DNA of 64,000 bases from Caldithrix abyssi DSM 13497 (GCA_945865405.1 CAMBDS010000001.1:287147-351146); one strand, 5' to 3'; shown: positions 39,978-49,836, counted from the stretch's first letter. Numbers and translations: made by a program. The notes: generated by a model not told the origin, from the letters alone.

Positions 39978-40904
39978 ATGAAAATATTAGTCACCGGCGG
40001 TGCCGGATTTCTTGGCAGCCATCTCTGCGATAAGCTGTTGGCGCGCGGCGACGAAGTGATCTGCGTCGATAATTTCTTCACCGGTTCGAAGGAGAACATC
40101 GCCCACTTGTTGGGAAATTCCCGCTTTGAATTGATTCGCCACGATATCGTCGAGCCGATCCTGCTTGAGGTTCATCAGATTTTCAACCTTGCCTGTCCGG
40201 CCTCACCAGTTCACTATCAGTTCAACCCGGTGAAGACGGTCAAGACGTCCGTCATGGGAACGATCAACATGCTCGGGCTGGCAAAACGAATCAAAGCGCG
40301 CCTGTTGCAGGCATCGACTTCGGAAGTTTACGGCGATCCGGCGGTACATCCGCAGCACGAAGAGTATTGGGGGAACGTCAATCCGATAGGCATCCGAAGC
40401 TGTTACGACGAAGGCAAGCGTGTCGCCGAGACGCTTTGTAGTGATTACAGACGGCAAAATGGGGTCGATGCTCGCATAGTCAGGATCTTCAACACCTACG
40501 GGCCTCGGATGGCGTTGAATGATGGCAGGGTAGTCTCCAACCTGATTCTGCAAGCGCTTCGTGGAGAGCCCTTGACTATCTTCGGCGATGGATCTCAGAC
40601 GCGATCGTTCTGTTATATGGACGACTTGCTTGAGGGAATGGTGAGGGTGATGGATTTATCTGCTATCGACGGGCCGATAAATCTCGGCAATCCTCACGAG
40701 ATCACGGTTCTGGAGATGGCGGAGACGGTTCGCAAGTTGACAGGAAGCAGGAGCAAGATCGAGTTTCTGCCACTACCTGCCGATGACCCGACGCGCCGCT
40801 GTCCTGACATATCGAAAGCGAAAAAGCTTCTTGACTGGGAGCCTAAGATCGGTCTTGAAGAAGGACTGGGTAGGACGATTCGATATTTTGAGGATAAGGC
40901 CTGA
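39978..40904 (+). CDS. uxs: UDP-glucuronate decarboxylase (UDP-xylose synthase)
   Basis: This SDR-family enzyme converts UDP-glucuronate to UDP-xylose with internal NAD+ recycling. The 308 residues are the usual bacterial UXS length. Visible features are the Rossmann motif [11 protein letters not shown] (about 6-16), [12 protein letters not shown], the family-specific [12 protein letters not shown] (about 74-85), STSEVYGDP (about 116-124), catalytic Tyr/Lys in YDEGKR (about 146-151), [10 protein letters not shown], and [15 protein letters not shown]. It indicates that xylose or a xylose-derived sugar is part of the glycan. It is separated from its neighbours by about 150 and 110 bp. Confidence 0.93.
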   Translation: MKILVTGGAGFLGSHLCDKLLARGDEVICVDNFFTGSKENIAHLLGNSRFELIRHDIVEPILLEVHQIFNLACPASPVHYQFNPVKTVKTSVMGTINMLGLAKRIKARLLQASTSEVYGDPAVHPQHEEYWGNVNPIGIRSCYDEGKRVAETLCSDYRRQNGVDARIVRIFNTYGPRMALNDGRVVSNLILQALRGEPLTIFGDGSQTRSFCYMDDLLEGMVRVMDLSAIDGPINLGNPHEITVLEMAETVRKLTGSRSKIEFLPLPADDPTRRCPDISKAKKLLDWEPKIGLEEGLGRTIRYFEDKA

Positions 40905-41014
40905 GAAATCCTGATTTGATCTAACTCACTGACTGATTGAAGATCGATCTTGTTACACCACAGCTACCCCTGCCAATTAATAATTGTCGGCGATAGATAA
41001 ATTAAAGAAATGCA

Positions 41015-41917
41015 ATGACTCTTTCCGAAATATTACTCTATAAACTTGCCAAAGCCTGGCCTTCGCCGATGACGAAAAAGGACGCCAAGCTGGCTGAACA
41101 TGGCGCGTCCGATATTACTGGCGACAGCGCGGCGATAGCGTACACATATCACCAATATGAGAATAGCCTGAAGTACGGCATTTTGGTTTCGATTATCGAT
41201 AAGGATGTCCTGGAGGTCGCGTGCGGGCATGGCGGGAAGTGTTGTTTTTTCGCGGCGGCAGGCGCAAAGTCGGTGATTGGAATTGATCTGAATGAGAACA
41301 GGTTTAAGCATCATGTCACTATCCGTCAACAGCTTGAAAGCCACTACGGGGGCGGTGCAAAACTGCCGCTAAGCTTCAAGGTTATGAATGCAGAGAAGCT
41401 CGAATTTGAAGCGGAATCGTTCGATGTGGTAATGGCGCCGAATTGCTTCGAGCATTTCGTCAATCCGGATCTCATCATGAAGGAGGCCTACCGTGTACTT
41501 CGGCCGGGCGGCAGGTTGGTGGTGATACCGTTTTCGTCGATTTATTCGAAGCATGGGCCTCATCTCAAGTATGGGATAAAACTGCCGTGGGTCAATTTGT
41601 TCTTTTCAGAGAAAACATCAATTAATGTTCTCCAAAAGTTGGCGCAAGAAGATGAACGGCTTTACGAGATCTATCCGGGGCTTAAGAACTCGCCAAAGCG
41701 ATATAGAGACCTTCGTGAGTTTGGCGATTTGAATGACATCACGTACCCGTTATTCAAAAAGATGGCACGAGAGACCGGGTTTAATATCGAGTTGTTTAAG
41801 ATTGAGCAGTACATTATGGGAAAAATCTTAAAGCGTCTTTTTTTTCTGAAAGATTCCATTCTACTCGATATCTTTTCCATGAACGCAACTTCAGTCTTGC
41901 GAAAACCACTGAAGTAA
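41015..41917 (+). CDS. SAM-dependent methyltransferase
   Basis: The 300-residue protein has a class I methyltransferase fold: motif I VLEVACGHGGKCCFFA (about 65-80), the acidic residue after strand 2 (VIGIDLNENRF), motif II FDVVMAPNCFEHF (about 136-148), and VLRPGGRLVVIPFSS (about 161-175). This is the Methyltransf_11 arrangement. In a polysaccharide locus it may methylate a sugar or cap the chain; the target cannot be read. About 130 C-terminal residues beyond the core may form a substrate lid. Confidence 0.85.
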   Translation: MTLSEILLYKLAKAWPSPMTKKDAKLAEHGASDITGDSAAIAYTYHQYENSLKYGILVSIIDKDVLEVACGHGGKCCFFAAAGAKSVIGIDLNENRFKHHVTIRQQLESHYGGGAKLPLSFKVMNAEKLEFEAESFDVVMAPNCFEHFVNPDLIMKEAYRVLRPGGRLVVIPFSSIYSKHGPHLKYGIKLPWVNLFFSEKTSINVLQKLAQEDERLYEIYPGLKNSPKRYRDLREFGDLNDITYPLFKKMARETGFNIELFKIEQYIMGKILKRLFFLKDSILLDIFSMNATSVLRKPLK

Positions 41918-41950
41918 TACGAATTACCTTAATTTGACAAGGTTTGGTTT

Positions 41951-43420
41951 TTGTTAAGAAGACTAAAGGAGGTTGCGGGAGATACGATGACCTATGGCTT
42001 GTCAGGTGTAATTAGCCAGGTTGTCAGCATATTACTGCTTCCAATTTATACACGCAAGATTGACCCCGAAGGTTATGGGGCGCTTGCAATGTTAACTCTT
42101 TTTTCGACATTTTTTCAGATTTTTGCCCAGATGGGGATGTCGCATACAGTCTTTCGGTTTTACTACAATAAAGCTCTCAACCATAAGCAAGTATCAGGTA
42201 ATGCGCTCATATTTATTACAATTTCGACACTTATATTAACTCTCCTTTGTGTGCTATTTACTCCTGCTTTGGTTTCGCTGCTACTTGCCAAATCGATCCC
42301 GCATGCCAGAGGTATTTTTTTCCTCTCATTATTGATTGCTGCGACTTCGCCTTTTACGCAAATATTCACCAATATTCTGAAGCTTAAACGCCAGGTTAAA
42401 ATCGTTTCTGCTATCTCTGTCGGCCAATTATTGGTAACTGTTGGCATTACGATTTTTCTGGTTATCCAGTTAGATATGGGGGTCGTTGGCGTATTACTTG
42501 GGCAGTTGATCGGGCAAGTGCTTGCGCTAATTGTAACGATGTCCTATACTTACTCTGAAGTGTCGGTCGAGTTAAATCGACCGTTGATGCAGGAGATGAT
42601 TCGCTACGGCACGCCGATGGTTCCCAATTTTATCATGGGATCATTGACAACGATGCTCGGTCAATATGTTGTAAAAACCAAGTATAGCCTTGCTGAAACG
42701 GGGCTTTACAGCGTTGGATCGAAACTGACGATGCCGATATCATTGGTGCTTCAATCATTGAAAAAATCGTTTCAGGTGATCTCTTTTCAGGTTCATGCCG
42801 AAGACAACAACTCCGAATCGTTCCTGCAGGCGTCTTTTGCATTCTACATGCTCATTTTTATCTATGTTTGGTTTCTGATTTCGATATGGGCGTCGGAAAT
42901 CCTGAAGATCATGACTGCTCCGGCGTTCTATGCAGCGTTACCTTATGTTGCGCCTCTTGCATTCATCTCGCTCACTGAGGCGATCTATGTATTCATAGGA
43001 CAAGGTGTTGCAGTTGGTAAGCAGACGTGGCCTTTCGCAATTGCCAGCATGTCGGGATTGGGAGTATTGCTAATCGCTATTTGGGCGTTTTTACCGATAT
43101 GGGGGGCGTTGGGGGTTGTCTATGCGACAATTTTGGGCAGGATAGTGATGGTTGTTGTCATTTATCCTTTTGCGACACGTGTAATAAAAGTCAATTACAA
43201 TTTTTTACTTTTCTTTTCGCAGTTGGGGCTGGGGATTTTGGTAGTCTATCTGTCAAAGTATGTGCCAGATCTGTTGTGGCTTGGGATTGCGATTAAGTTA
43301 GCCGGCTGTGCTCTTTATGCGGTTGCCACAATCGCACTCTTTACCCTCTTCCCCATCGAGCGGCAATGGCTTCTTGTTGGCGTGAACAAGCTTCGATCAC
43401 GATTAAAGAAGACCGGGTAG
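41951..43420 (+). CDS. wzx: Wzx-type polysaccharide flippase (MOP superfamily)
   Basis: This inner-membrane protein moves lipid-linked repeat units to the periplasmic face. The 489 residues carry 12-14 hydrophobic segments, for example GVISQVVSILLLPIYTR, LILTLLCVLFTPALVSLLL and FLISIWASEILKIMTA. The N-terminal 'YGLSGVISQVVSILLLPIYT' and 'EGYGALAML' are typical of the Polysacc_synt/RfbX family. The start is a TTG. The presence of Wzy downstream (56990) indicates a Wzx/Wzy pathway. It lies 7 bp from the next gene. Confidence 0.9.
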   Translation: MLRRLKEVAGDTMTYGLSGVISQVVSILLLPIYTRKIDPEGYGALAMLTLFSTFFQIFAQMGMSHTVFRFYYNKALNHKQVSGNALIFITISTLILTLLCVLFTPALVSLLLAKSIPHARGIFFLSLLIAATSPFTQIFTNILKLKRQVKIVSAISVGQLLVTVGITIFLVIQLDMGVVGVLLGQLIGQVLALIVTMSYTYSEVSVELNRPLMQEMIRYGTPMVPNFIMGSLTTMLGQYVVKTKYSLAETGLYSVGSKLTMPISLVLQSLKKSFQVISFQVHAEDNNSESFLQASFAFYMLIFIYVWFLISIWASEILKIMTAPAFYAALPYVAPLAFISLTEAIYVFIGQGVAVGKQTWPFAIASMSGLGVLLIAIWAFLPIWGALGVVYATILGRIVMVVVIYPFATRVIKVNYNFLLFFSQLGLGILVVYLSKYVPDLLWLGIAIKLAGCALYAVATIALFTLFPIERQWLLVGVNKLRSRLKKTG

Positions 43421-43427
43421 GCACGAT

Positions 43428-44960
43428 TTGGACTTTGCAACGATAAATAGGCTGCTCGAAAAGTATGAGCTTGAGAATCCCGTCGATAATTGGGAACTGC
43501 ACGGGATCAAGGTCTGGCCCATTATTCGACTACTTTTTATCAATAACCCGCTTGGAGCTGCCAACAATCCGGGCTGGAAGCTTGAGCAGAGTTCTGATCC
43601 GACCGGGCGCGGTTTTTTCCTGACACATTATGCTGGTGCGTTGCGACGACTCAAGGCGGGGTTGCAACAGGAAAGCCAAGCCAACCGTGAGTTGCGGAAG
43701 CGAGATATTCCGAACGCTGAAGTCATAATTTTGACCCACTCGGATCGAATGCTCTGGAACGGCTCGCAGTATTACAATACCATTGTCGATCCTTGGATAG
43801 AAAGGTTCGCATCGGAAGGGATTGCAACGGCTGTTCTTACGACGGGAAAGCCGAAGGAAAATGCGCAGTTCGCTCATTTTCGCCTGCAGGAACGCTTCGA
43901 GTTAATCTCGATTATCGCCAACTACAGAACCAGACTGTATTTAACAGCTAACCCCCGTGTACCACAATGGTATCGGGAATTTCAAGACTATCAAATCCGG
44001 GAAATTGGCGGGGCGATCAGTTGGAAGAAATTGGTTGACAAGGTGTTCAGGGTTAAAGGCTTCTCCGAATACTTTACGAAGCTGGTGCGGTCGTCGAAGG
44101 CGAAGCTGTTCATGATCGACACCTGGTACAGCCCATACGGCTTGGCGGCAATCCTTAGTGCCAGACGCGCCGGGATCGAGAGCATCGACTTGCAGCACGG
44201 GGTGCAGGACTATAGCCACCTTGCGTACTCTTACTGGCACAAAAAGAGCGACGGGAAAAATTCGGTTCAACCAGATCGCTATTGGTTGTGGGGTGACAGG
44301 AACGCGGCGGAACGACTGGAGAACAACCGTGATTTCTTGAAGCCGGAAATGCTGTTTGTCGGAGGTAACCTCTGGATCAACAAATGGCGCAATCCCGACG
44401 GCGACTTTTTTTCAGATGCGTTCAAAACACTTGACGATCTCAGAGCAGGGACAGAACGCCTGATCGTTGTGACTTTGCAGACCAACGTCCCGTTCAAGGA
44501 GCAGCTTGCAGAACTGATAAGGCTAAGCCCCCCCGGCTGGATGTGGATGCTTAGGCCTCACCGTTCACAGAAAGAGAGCCATGAGGAGATCGAGAAGGCT
44601 TTCAAGGGGATAACGACGCACCGCGTCAATGTCGCAGATGCGGCTTCGTTGCCGCTCTATTGTCTTCTGCAGCGGGCAGACCTGCACATGACGTGGTATT
44701 CGACTTGCGCTCAAGAGGCGATAGCATTCAAGACGCCGTCGGTTCTGCTGAGCGAGCGGGGGAAGATCTGTTACCTCGACTATGTCGAGTCGGGGCTGAT
44801 GTCTGAGCTTGAACGACCAGAGGATTTCGTGCCGATGTGCAACCGGCTTTTCGAGATCGATTGGCGACAGCATCAGCAGGAGATCGACTCGTCGTTTGTT
44901 GACCCGGCTCGCAGCGATAGTGAGATTGCACGGCTGATAAAGCTGATTCGGCCGCTTTAG
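43428..44960 (+). CDS. Putative GT-B-type glycosyltransferase or capsule synthesis protein
   Basis: The protein has 510 residues and no membrane segment. The N-terminal half has a Rossmann-like region (AEVIILTHSDRMLWNG). The centre has MIDTWYSPYGLAAI and IESIDLQHGVQDYSHLAYS, a 'QHG' motif seen in capsule-export or sialyltransferase-like GT-B proteins. The C-terminal half has LIVVTLQTNVPF, WMLRPHRSQKE and DLHMTWYSTCAQEAIAFKTP, the last like a nucleotide-sugar-binding loop. Together with the downstream CMP-sugar genes, a nonulosonic acid transferase is a reasonable guess, but the family is not certain. TTG start. Confidence 0.55.
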   Translation: MDFATINRLLEKYELENPVDNWELHGIKVWPIIRLLFINNPLGAANNPGWKLEQSSDPTGRGFFLTHYAGALRRLKAGLQQESQANRELRKRDIPNAEVIILTHSDRMLWNGSQYYNTIVDPWIERFASEGIATAVLTTGKPKENAQFAHFRLQERFELISIIANYRTRLYLTANPRVPQWYREFQDYQIREIGGAISWKKLVDKVFRVKGFSEYFTKLVRSSKAKLFMIDTWYSPYGLAAILSARRAGIESIDLQHGVQDYSHLAYSYWHKKSDGKNSVQPDRYWLWGDRNAAERLENNRDFLKPEMLFVGGNLWINKWRNPDGDFFSDAFKTLDDLRAGTERLIVVTLQTNVPFKEQLAELIRLSPPGWMWMLRPHRSQKESHEEIEKAFKGITTHRVNVADAASLPLYCLLQRADLHMTWYSTCAQEAIAFKTPSVLLSERGKICYLDYVESGLMSELERPEDFVPMCNRLFEIDWRQHQQEIDSSFVDPARSDSEIARLIKLIRPL

Positions 44961-44983
44961 AAAGTCAAATTCTGACGCACCCG

Positions 44984-45049
44984 CCGTCAGACGCCCTCGA
45001 CTGACGGAACGTATATGGTTGGTGCTGGCAGACGAGGGCGTCTGCCAGC
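44984..45049. repeat. Two palindromic modules
   Basis: CCGTCAG/CTGACGG (44984-44990 with 45001-45007) and GCTGGCAGACG-aggg-CGTCTGCCAGC (45024-45049). This is the only such array inside the polysaccharide locus, at the junction with the nonulosonic acid module. Confidence 0.82.
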
Positions 45050-45101
45050 GGAAATTTTGAATACTTCAATGATCTCAAAAAAACTACTACCTGTCCATTA
45101 A

Positions 45102-46097
45102 ATGAAAATTCTTATCGTCGGACTCGGTTCGATAGGCCAACGTCACACGAAGAACCTGATTCAGTTGGGTGTCGAAGAGATCGGCTTTCTGAGGCGGGAG
45201 CCGACGCCCTACCTCGACAATCCCGATCTGCCGGTGTTCACTGATATCGAAGCGGCTTTGGGCTGGGGGCCTGAGGTGGCGGTGATTTCGGGGCCGACGT
45301 CGATGCACATTTCGAGTGCCAAAGTCTTCACCGGTCACGGCGTGCATCTATTCCTCGAAAAGCCGCTCTCGCATAACTGGGCAGGTGTTCCGGAGCTGAT
45401 TCGGATTGTTCGCGAAAAGCAGATTCAGGTGATGGTGGGGTTCGACCTCCGCTTTCATCCAAGCCTTTTGAGAGCGAAGTCGATTATCGACGAAGGTACG
45501 CTGGGACGGATCATTGGTGCACAGGTGCAGGTTGGGCAGTGGCTTCCGGATTGGCATCCGTGGGAAGATTATCGTTATGGGGTCAGTGCCAAGGCAGAAT
45601 CAGGCGGCGGGGTTCTTCGTGATCTGGTGCATGAGCTTGATTATATCACCTGGCTGTTGGGGCCTGTCGAGCGGGTAGCTTGCCAGCTTAGCCATCAGAG
45701 CTCGCTTGAGATTGAAACTGAAGACATTGCCCAGTGCCTATTCACCTTTCAATCGGGCACGAAGGCGACTCTTCATCTCGATTATATCCAGCGCGTAGCG
45801 ACTCGCAGTTGCCGGTTGATCGGCGAAGAGGCATCGCTGGAATGGGACGGCATCGCCAGCAAAGTGCGGCTCCTCTCGCCCGGAGGAAAATCAGCCGAAG
45901 AGTGGTCGTTCGACGCTGATCGCAACGTCCGATACCTTGCCGAAATGGAGGCGCTTTTATCGATGGTTCGAGATGGCGCGCCGCCCCCCGTCGGACTGGA
46001 GAGCGCCGCAAGGACTCTCCTTTTGGAAATAACGGCGCGACGTGCGGCGAAGGAAGAGAAATTTCTGCCCATACCCAATCTTGAGGATCTGCTTTGA
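45102..46097 (+). CDS. Gfo/Idh/MocA family oxidoreductase
   Basis: The 331-residue protein is an NAD(P)-dependent sugar dehydrogenase family member. The N-terminal Rossmann motif is VGLGSIGQRHTKNL (about 6-19), the family EKP motif occurs in LFLEKPLSHNW (about 85-95), and the C-terminal domain has GGGVLRDLVHELDYITWLLG (about 168-187). It overlaps the CMP-sugar synthetase gene by four bases. Genes of this family accompany CMP-legionaminate (ptm-type) clusters, where their role is in amino-sugar precursor supply. That connection is inferred from neighbours. Confidence 0.85.
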   Translation: MKILIVGLGSIGQRHTKNLIQLGVEEIGFLRREPTPYLDNPDLPVFTDIEAALGWGPEVAVISGPTSMHISSAKVFTGHGVHLFLEKPLSHNWAGVPELIRIVREKQIQVMVGFDLRFHPSLLRAKSIIDEGTLGRIIGAQVQVGQWLPDWHPWEDYRYGVSAKAESGGGVLRDLVHELDYITWLLGPVERVACQLSHQSSLEIETEDIAQCLFTFQSGTKATLHLDYIQRVATRSCRLIGEEASLEWDGIASKVRLLSPGGKSAEEWSFDADRNVRYLAEMEALLSMVRDGAPPPVGLESAARTLLLEITARRAAKEEKFLPIPNLEDLL

Positions 46098-46801
46098 TTG
46101 TTGCTTCGATCTGTGCACGTGGAGGTTCCAAAGGAATTTCCCGCAAAAATCTGTTATCACTGAATGGTAAGCCGCTGTTGCAAATCGCCATCGAATGCGC
46201 CAAAGCTTCTTCGACCATCGACGAAGTGATTATCTCGACCGATGTTGAAGAAATAGCCGAGCTTGGTCGCAAGTGCGGGGCATTGGTACCGTTCATGCGT
46301 CCGGCGGAACTTGCCGCCGACACAAGCTCCAAATGGGACGTTTTCCGCCATTTGGTCGAAACATATGAGAAGCTCGCCAATGTCAGGATCGATGTTCTCG
46401 CCGATCTCGACGTGGGAGTTCCGCTCAGGTTGCCGGAAGATGTCGATGGTTGCGTCAGGGCGTTGCAGTCGATGGATGTCGATGTCGTCACCACCGTTTA
46501 TGAGGCAGAGCGCAATCCATACTTCAACATGGTGCAGATAGACGACGAGGGGCTTGCTCATGTTGTCGTCCGGTCACCTGCGCCAATTGTGAGGCGACAG
46601 GATGCGCCGGTAGTGTATAGCATGACTCCGGCGGTATTTGCCATTCGTCGGGATGCGCTCTGGAGCTGTCGCCATTGGGCTGAATCGCGGATGACGGCTT
46701 ATCCGATTGACCGGCTCCGCGCTGTCGATCTCGATGTACCGGCCGACCTCGCTATTCTTGAAACAGCATCAAAAATCCTTGCCGGAGAATTTACTTTATA
46801 A
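46094..46801 (+). CDS. CMP-nonulosonate cytidylyltransferase (NeuA/PtmB-like)
   Basis: The 235-residue enzyme activates a nonulosonic acid with CTP. The signature ICARGGSKGISRKNLLSLNG (about 6-25) is the acylneuraminate cytidylyltransferase nucleotide-binding motif. IIEVI-type (DEVIISTDVEEI) and MRPAELAAD segments follow, and VLADLDVGVPLR sits at the usual metal-site position, though the family's common LQPTSPLR is altered to LDVGVPLR. TTG start, overlapping the previous gene. It ends on the base that starts the SDR gene, a pairing like ptmB-ptmA in Campylobacter. Confidence 0.85.
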   Translation: MIVASICARGGSKGISRKNLLSLNGKPLLQIAIECAKASSTIDEVIISTDVEEIAELGRKCGALVPFMRPAELAADTSSKWDVFRHLVETYEKLANVRIDVLADLDVGVPLRLPEDVDGCVRALQSMDVDVVTTVYEAERNPYFNMVQIDDEGLAHVVVRSPAPIVRRQDAPVVYSMTPAVFAIRRDALWSCRHWAESRMTAYPIDRLRAVDLDVPADLAILETASKILAGEFTL

Positions 46802-47616
46802 TGGATCAGAGCAACAATAGCCTCGACATTTTCCGCCTTGATGGCAGAGTCGCCATCATCACCGGCGGCTCAGGACTCCTGGGCGAGCAACACGCCATCG
46901 CACTTGCCGGAGCGGGCGCAACCGTTGTCCTGACCGACATCAATCTCGACCACTCCAACGTAGTGTTAGGCGAGCTGAAGGCGAAACATGGCAGAGAAGG
47001 ACTTACTGTAGAATCGGATGTCAAGTCGCCCGAATCGTGGAACGAATTGCTCCAGAAAGTCCTCCAAAAATTCGGTCGCGTCGATATTCTCGTGAACAAC
47101 GCCGCTTTCACGACCAGTTCGCGTACCTCAAATTATAACCTGCCCTTCGAATCTTTTCCGCTCGAAGACTGGAAACAGATTTTGGATGTTAACTTAACGG
47201 GTACGTTTCTCGGCTGTCAAGTGATCGGCGGGGAGATGCTGAAAAAAGGCAGTGGCGCGATCATCAATCTGGGCAGTCTTTACGGGGTTGTCAGCCCCCA
47301 TCACCGCATGTACGACGGCACCGGGATTAATCAACCGCCCGCCTACTCGGCGAGCAAAGCAGCCGTCCTAGGGCTGACCCGTTACCTCGGCGCACTTTGG
47401 GCGGATAAAGGAGTTCGCGTTAATTCGATCACTCCCGGAGGCATCCGCGGCGGGCAGTCGGATGAGTTCCGCAAGAGATTCAGCAATCTGAATCCTATGG
47501 GACGCATGGCCGAGAAAACGGAATTGCAGGGGGCGTTACTCTATCTAGCTTCAGATGCCGCCTCACACGTCGTGGGTCACAACCTCGTCGTCGATGGCGG
47601 CTGGACAGTTTGGTAA
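46801..47616 (+). CDS. Short-chain dehydrogenase/reductase (PtmA-like)
   Basis: This classical SDR has 271 residues. It has the cofactor motif TGGSGLLGEQHAIAL (about 18-32), an acidic residue for NAD(H) preference (LTDINL), NNAAF, and the catalytic region SLYGVVSPHHRMYDG..PAYSASKAA with Tyr and Lys (YSASK, about 180-184). The C-terminal motif RVNSITPGGIRGG is also present. The gene overlaps the cytidylyltransferase stop codon by one base, indicating translational coupling. A role in making or modifying the nonulosonic acid precursor is inferred from this coupling. Confidence 0.85.
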   Translation: MDQSNNSLDIFRLDGRVAIITGGSGLLGEQHAIALAGAGATVVLTDINLDHSNVVLGELKAKHGREGLTVESDVKSPESWNELLQKVLQKFGRVDILVNNAAFTTSSRTSNYNLPFESFPLEDWKQILDVNLTGTFLGCQVIGGEMLKKGSGAIINLGSLYGVVSPHHRMYDGTGINQPPAYSASKAAVLGLTRYLGALWADKGVRVNSITPGGIRGGQSDEFRKRFSNLNPMGRMAEKTELQGALLYLASDAASHVVGHNLVVDGGWTVW

Positions 47617-47636
47617 ATAATTACGAGAATTCTTAA

Positions 47637-48692
47637 ATGAGACTATCGACGGCAAATAAGCCGGAAATATCGTTGAATGGCAGACAGGTCGGCGCAGCGT
47701 ACCAACCTTTGGTGATCGCCGAGATCGGCATCAACCACGAAGGAGACGTCGAAAAGGCGATCCGCATGGTTGACGACGCCTACGACGCCGGGTGCGAATG
47801 CGCCAAGTTCCAGTGCCACATCATCGAAGATGAGATGATCCCGAACGAAGTTATCCCCGGCAATGCGACCGTTTCGATCTGGGATATTATGGCTCGATGT
47901 GCGCTGACGCTCGATGAAGAGATTCGCGTCAAGAAGCACGTCGATTCGAAGGGGATGATCTACCTCAGCACCCCCTTTTCCCGTGCCGCAGCCAACCGGC
48001 TCGAGGAGATGGGCGCACCGCTTTACAAGATCGGCTCAGGCGAGTGCAACAACTACCCCCTGATCGAACATGTCGCCGGCTTTGGCAAGCCCGTCATTCT
48101 CAGCACCGGCATGAACGACATCGAATCGATTCGCCCCTCAGTTGAGATCCTCCGCCGCAAAGGTATTCCGTTCGCTTTGCTGCATTGCACATCGATGTAC
48201 CCTACACCATATGAATATGTCAGGCTTGGCGCTATCGATGACCTGAAGGCAAATTTCAGCGACGCGGTGGTCGGCTTAAGCGACCACTCACTGGGCAACT
48301 ATACCTGCTTCGGCGCGGTCGCCTTGGGAGCGAGCATCCTTGAGAAGCACTTCACCTCCGATATGTCGTGGCCCGGCCCCGACATCCCAATATCGCTCGA
48401 TCCAGCGGGACTTGCCGACCTCGTCAATGGCTCAAAGGCAATCCACAAAGCACTCGGCGGATCGAAATCGATTCTGCGCGAAGAGCAGCCGACCATCGAC
48501 TTCGCTTACGCCTGTGTCGTGACAATCCAGGACGTTGCCAAAGGCGCTCCACTGACCAAAGAGAACATCTGGGTCAAGCGCCCCGGAACCGGCGAGATCA
48601 AAGCGAAAGACTTCGACGCCTTGCTGGGCAGGACTTCAGCGCGGAGTGTCTCCGCCGGAAACCAATTGAAATGGTCGGATATTGAAAATTAG
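47637..48692 (+). CDS. neuB: Nonulosonic acid synthase (NeuB/LegI family)
   Basis: This enzyme condenses a 6-carbon amino sugar (ManNAc or a di-N-acetylated analogue) with phosphoenolpyruvate. The 351 residues give the TIM barrel plus the C-terminal SAF (antifreeze-like) domain. Visible are VIAEIGINHEGDVEKAIRMV (about 26-45), CAKFQCH, STPFSRAAANRLEEMGAP, KIGSGECNNYPLI, ILSTGM, LLHCTSMYPTP, GLSDHSLG, and LEKHFTSD. The SAF part has KGAPLTKENIWVKRPGTGEI (about 298-317). It is flanked by the epimerase and cytidylyltransferase of the same pathway. Confidence 0.93.
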   Translation: MRLSTANKPEISLNGRQVGAAYQPLVIAEIGINHEGDVEKAIRMVDDAYDAGCECAKFQCHIIEDEMIPNEVIPGNATVSIWDIMARCALTLDEEIRVKKHVDSKGMIYLSTPFSRAAANRLEEMGAPLYKIGSGECNNYPLIEHVAGFGKPVILSTGMNDIESIRPSVEILRRKGIPFALLHCTSMYPTPYEYVRLGAIDDLKANFSDAVVGLSDHSLGNYTCFGAVALGASILEKHFTSDMSWPGPDIPISLDPAGLADLVNGSKAIHKALGGSKSILREEQPTIDFAYACVVTIQDVAKGAPLTKENIWVKRPGTGEIKAKDFDALLGRTSARSVSAGNQLKWSDIEN

Positions 48693-48699
48693 CAGTGAG

Positions 48700-49836
48700 A
48701 TGGAGACTGGTTCGTTGAAACGTGTGTTATTCCTCACCGGAACGAGAGCCGACTTTGGCAAGATCAAGCCATTGATTAAGAATCTCGACAGCAACCCGGA
48801 CTTCGAGACGCAGGTTTTCGTCACCGGTATGCACCTGATGAAGCGCTACGGATCGACAGCCAACGAGGTGATTCGCTCCAACTTCAAGAACGTCTTCCTC
48901 TACATGAATCAGGACGCCACCTACCACCAGAGCATGGACTTTACCTTTGCTAACACAGTCAACGGTTTGGGGCGCTACATCCGTGAGTTCCCCGCCGATC
49001 TGATGGTGATTCATGGTGACCGCATCGAGGCTATGGCAGGCGCGTTGGTCGGTGTGCTGAACAACATGCGCGTCGCTCACATCGAGGGCGGCGAGCTTTC
49101 CGGGACCATCGACGACTCGCTCCGCCACGCTATTTCCAAGCTTGCGCACTTGCATTTCGTCGCCAACGATGAAGCACGCGTCCGTTTGATCCAGATGGGT
49201 GAAAAGCCCGAATCGATCTATGTGATCGGTTCGCCCGACATCGATGTGATGCTTTCCAAGGCTCTTCCCGATATCGCCGAGGTCAAATCTCACTACGAAA
49301 TCAATTTCGACGATTACTTTATCCTGCTCGTTCATCCTGTCACAACCGAGATCGATTCGCTCGAGTCGAACCTCGAAGAGTTAACCCAAGCCATCGAAGC
49401 GTCGGGCAAAAACTTCGTCGTGATCTATCCGAATAACGACCTTGGTGCAGAGACGATCTTCAAAGCGTATCAGGAACTGGAGGAGAACCCGCACTTCAGA
49501 ATTCTCCCGTCGGTAAGATTCGAATACTTCCTCACACTGCTCAAACATTCCGGTGGTATTGTGGGGAACTCAAGCGCGGGCATCCGCGAAGCTTCAGTTT
49601 ACGGAGTCCCTACCATCGACGTCGGGACTCGGCAGAACCGCCGCCTTAAGCACACCTCCATTGTCAGCGTCGGATGGGAACGCAAAGCAATCCTTCACGC
49701 ATTGCAAAGCTTGCCAAAATCGACGCCGGTAAGCTTGAACTTTGGAAGTGGAGACAGCGCGGAGCAATTCCTGAAGGCACTCCAGACCGACGCCTTGTGG
49801 CAATTGCCAATCCAGAAGGAATTCTGTGATCTTTGA
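48700..49836 (+). CDS. neuC: Hydrolysing UDP-N-acetylglucosamine 2-epimerase (NeuC/LegG-like)
   Basis: Counting from ATG 48700 gives 378 residues; a TTG at 48682 overlapping the synthase gene is an alternative start. It makes the free 2-epimerised amino sugar that the synthase uses. Motifs of the hydrolysing branch are LTGTRADFGKIKPLI (about 9-23), VIHGDRIEAMAGAL (about 103-116), AHIEGGELSGTIDDSLRHAI (about 126-145), LAHLHFVAN, and the substrate-binding GIVGNSSAGIREASVYG and GTRQNRR near the C-terminus. Whether the substrate is UDP-GlcNAc or a bacillosamine-type sugar cannot be decided here. Confidence 0.9.
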   Translation: METGSLKRVLFLTGTRADFGKIKPLIKNLDSNPDFETQVFVTGMHLMKRYGSTANEVIRSNFKNVFLYMNQDATYHQSMDFTFANTVNGLGRYIREFPADLMVIHGDRIEAMAGALVGVLNNMRVAHIEGGELSGTIDDSLRHAISKLAHLHFVANDEARVRLIQMGEKPESIYVIGSPDIDVMLSKALPDIAEVKSHYEINFDDYFILLVHPVTTEIDSLESNLEELTQAIEASGKNFVVIYPNNDLGAETIFKAYQELEENPHFRILPSVRFEYFLTLLKHSGGIVGNSSAGIREASVYGVPTIDVGTRQNRRLKHTSIVSVGWERKAILHALQSLPKSTPVSLNFGSGDSAEQFLKALQTDALWQLPIQKEFCDL

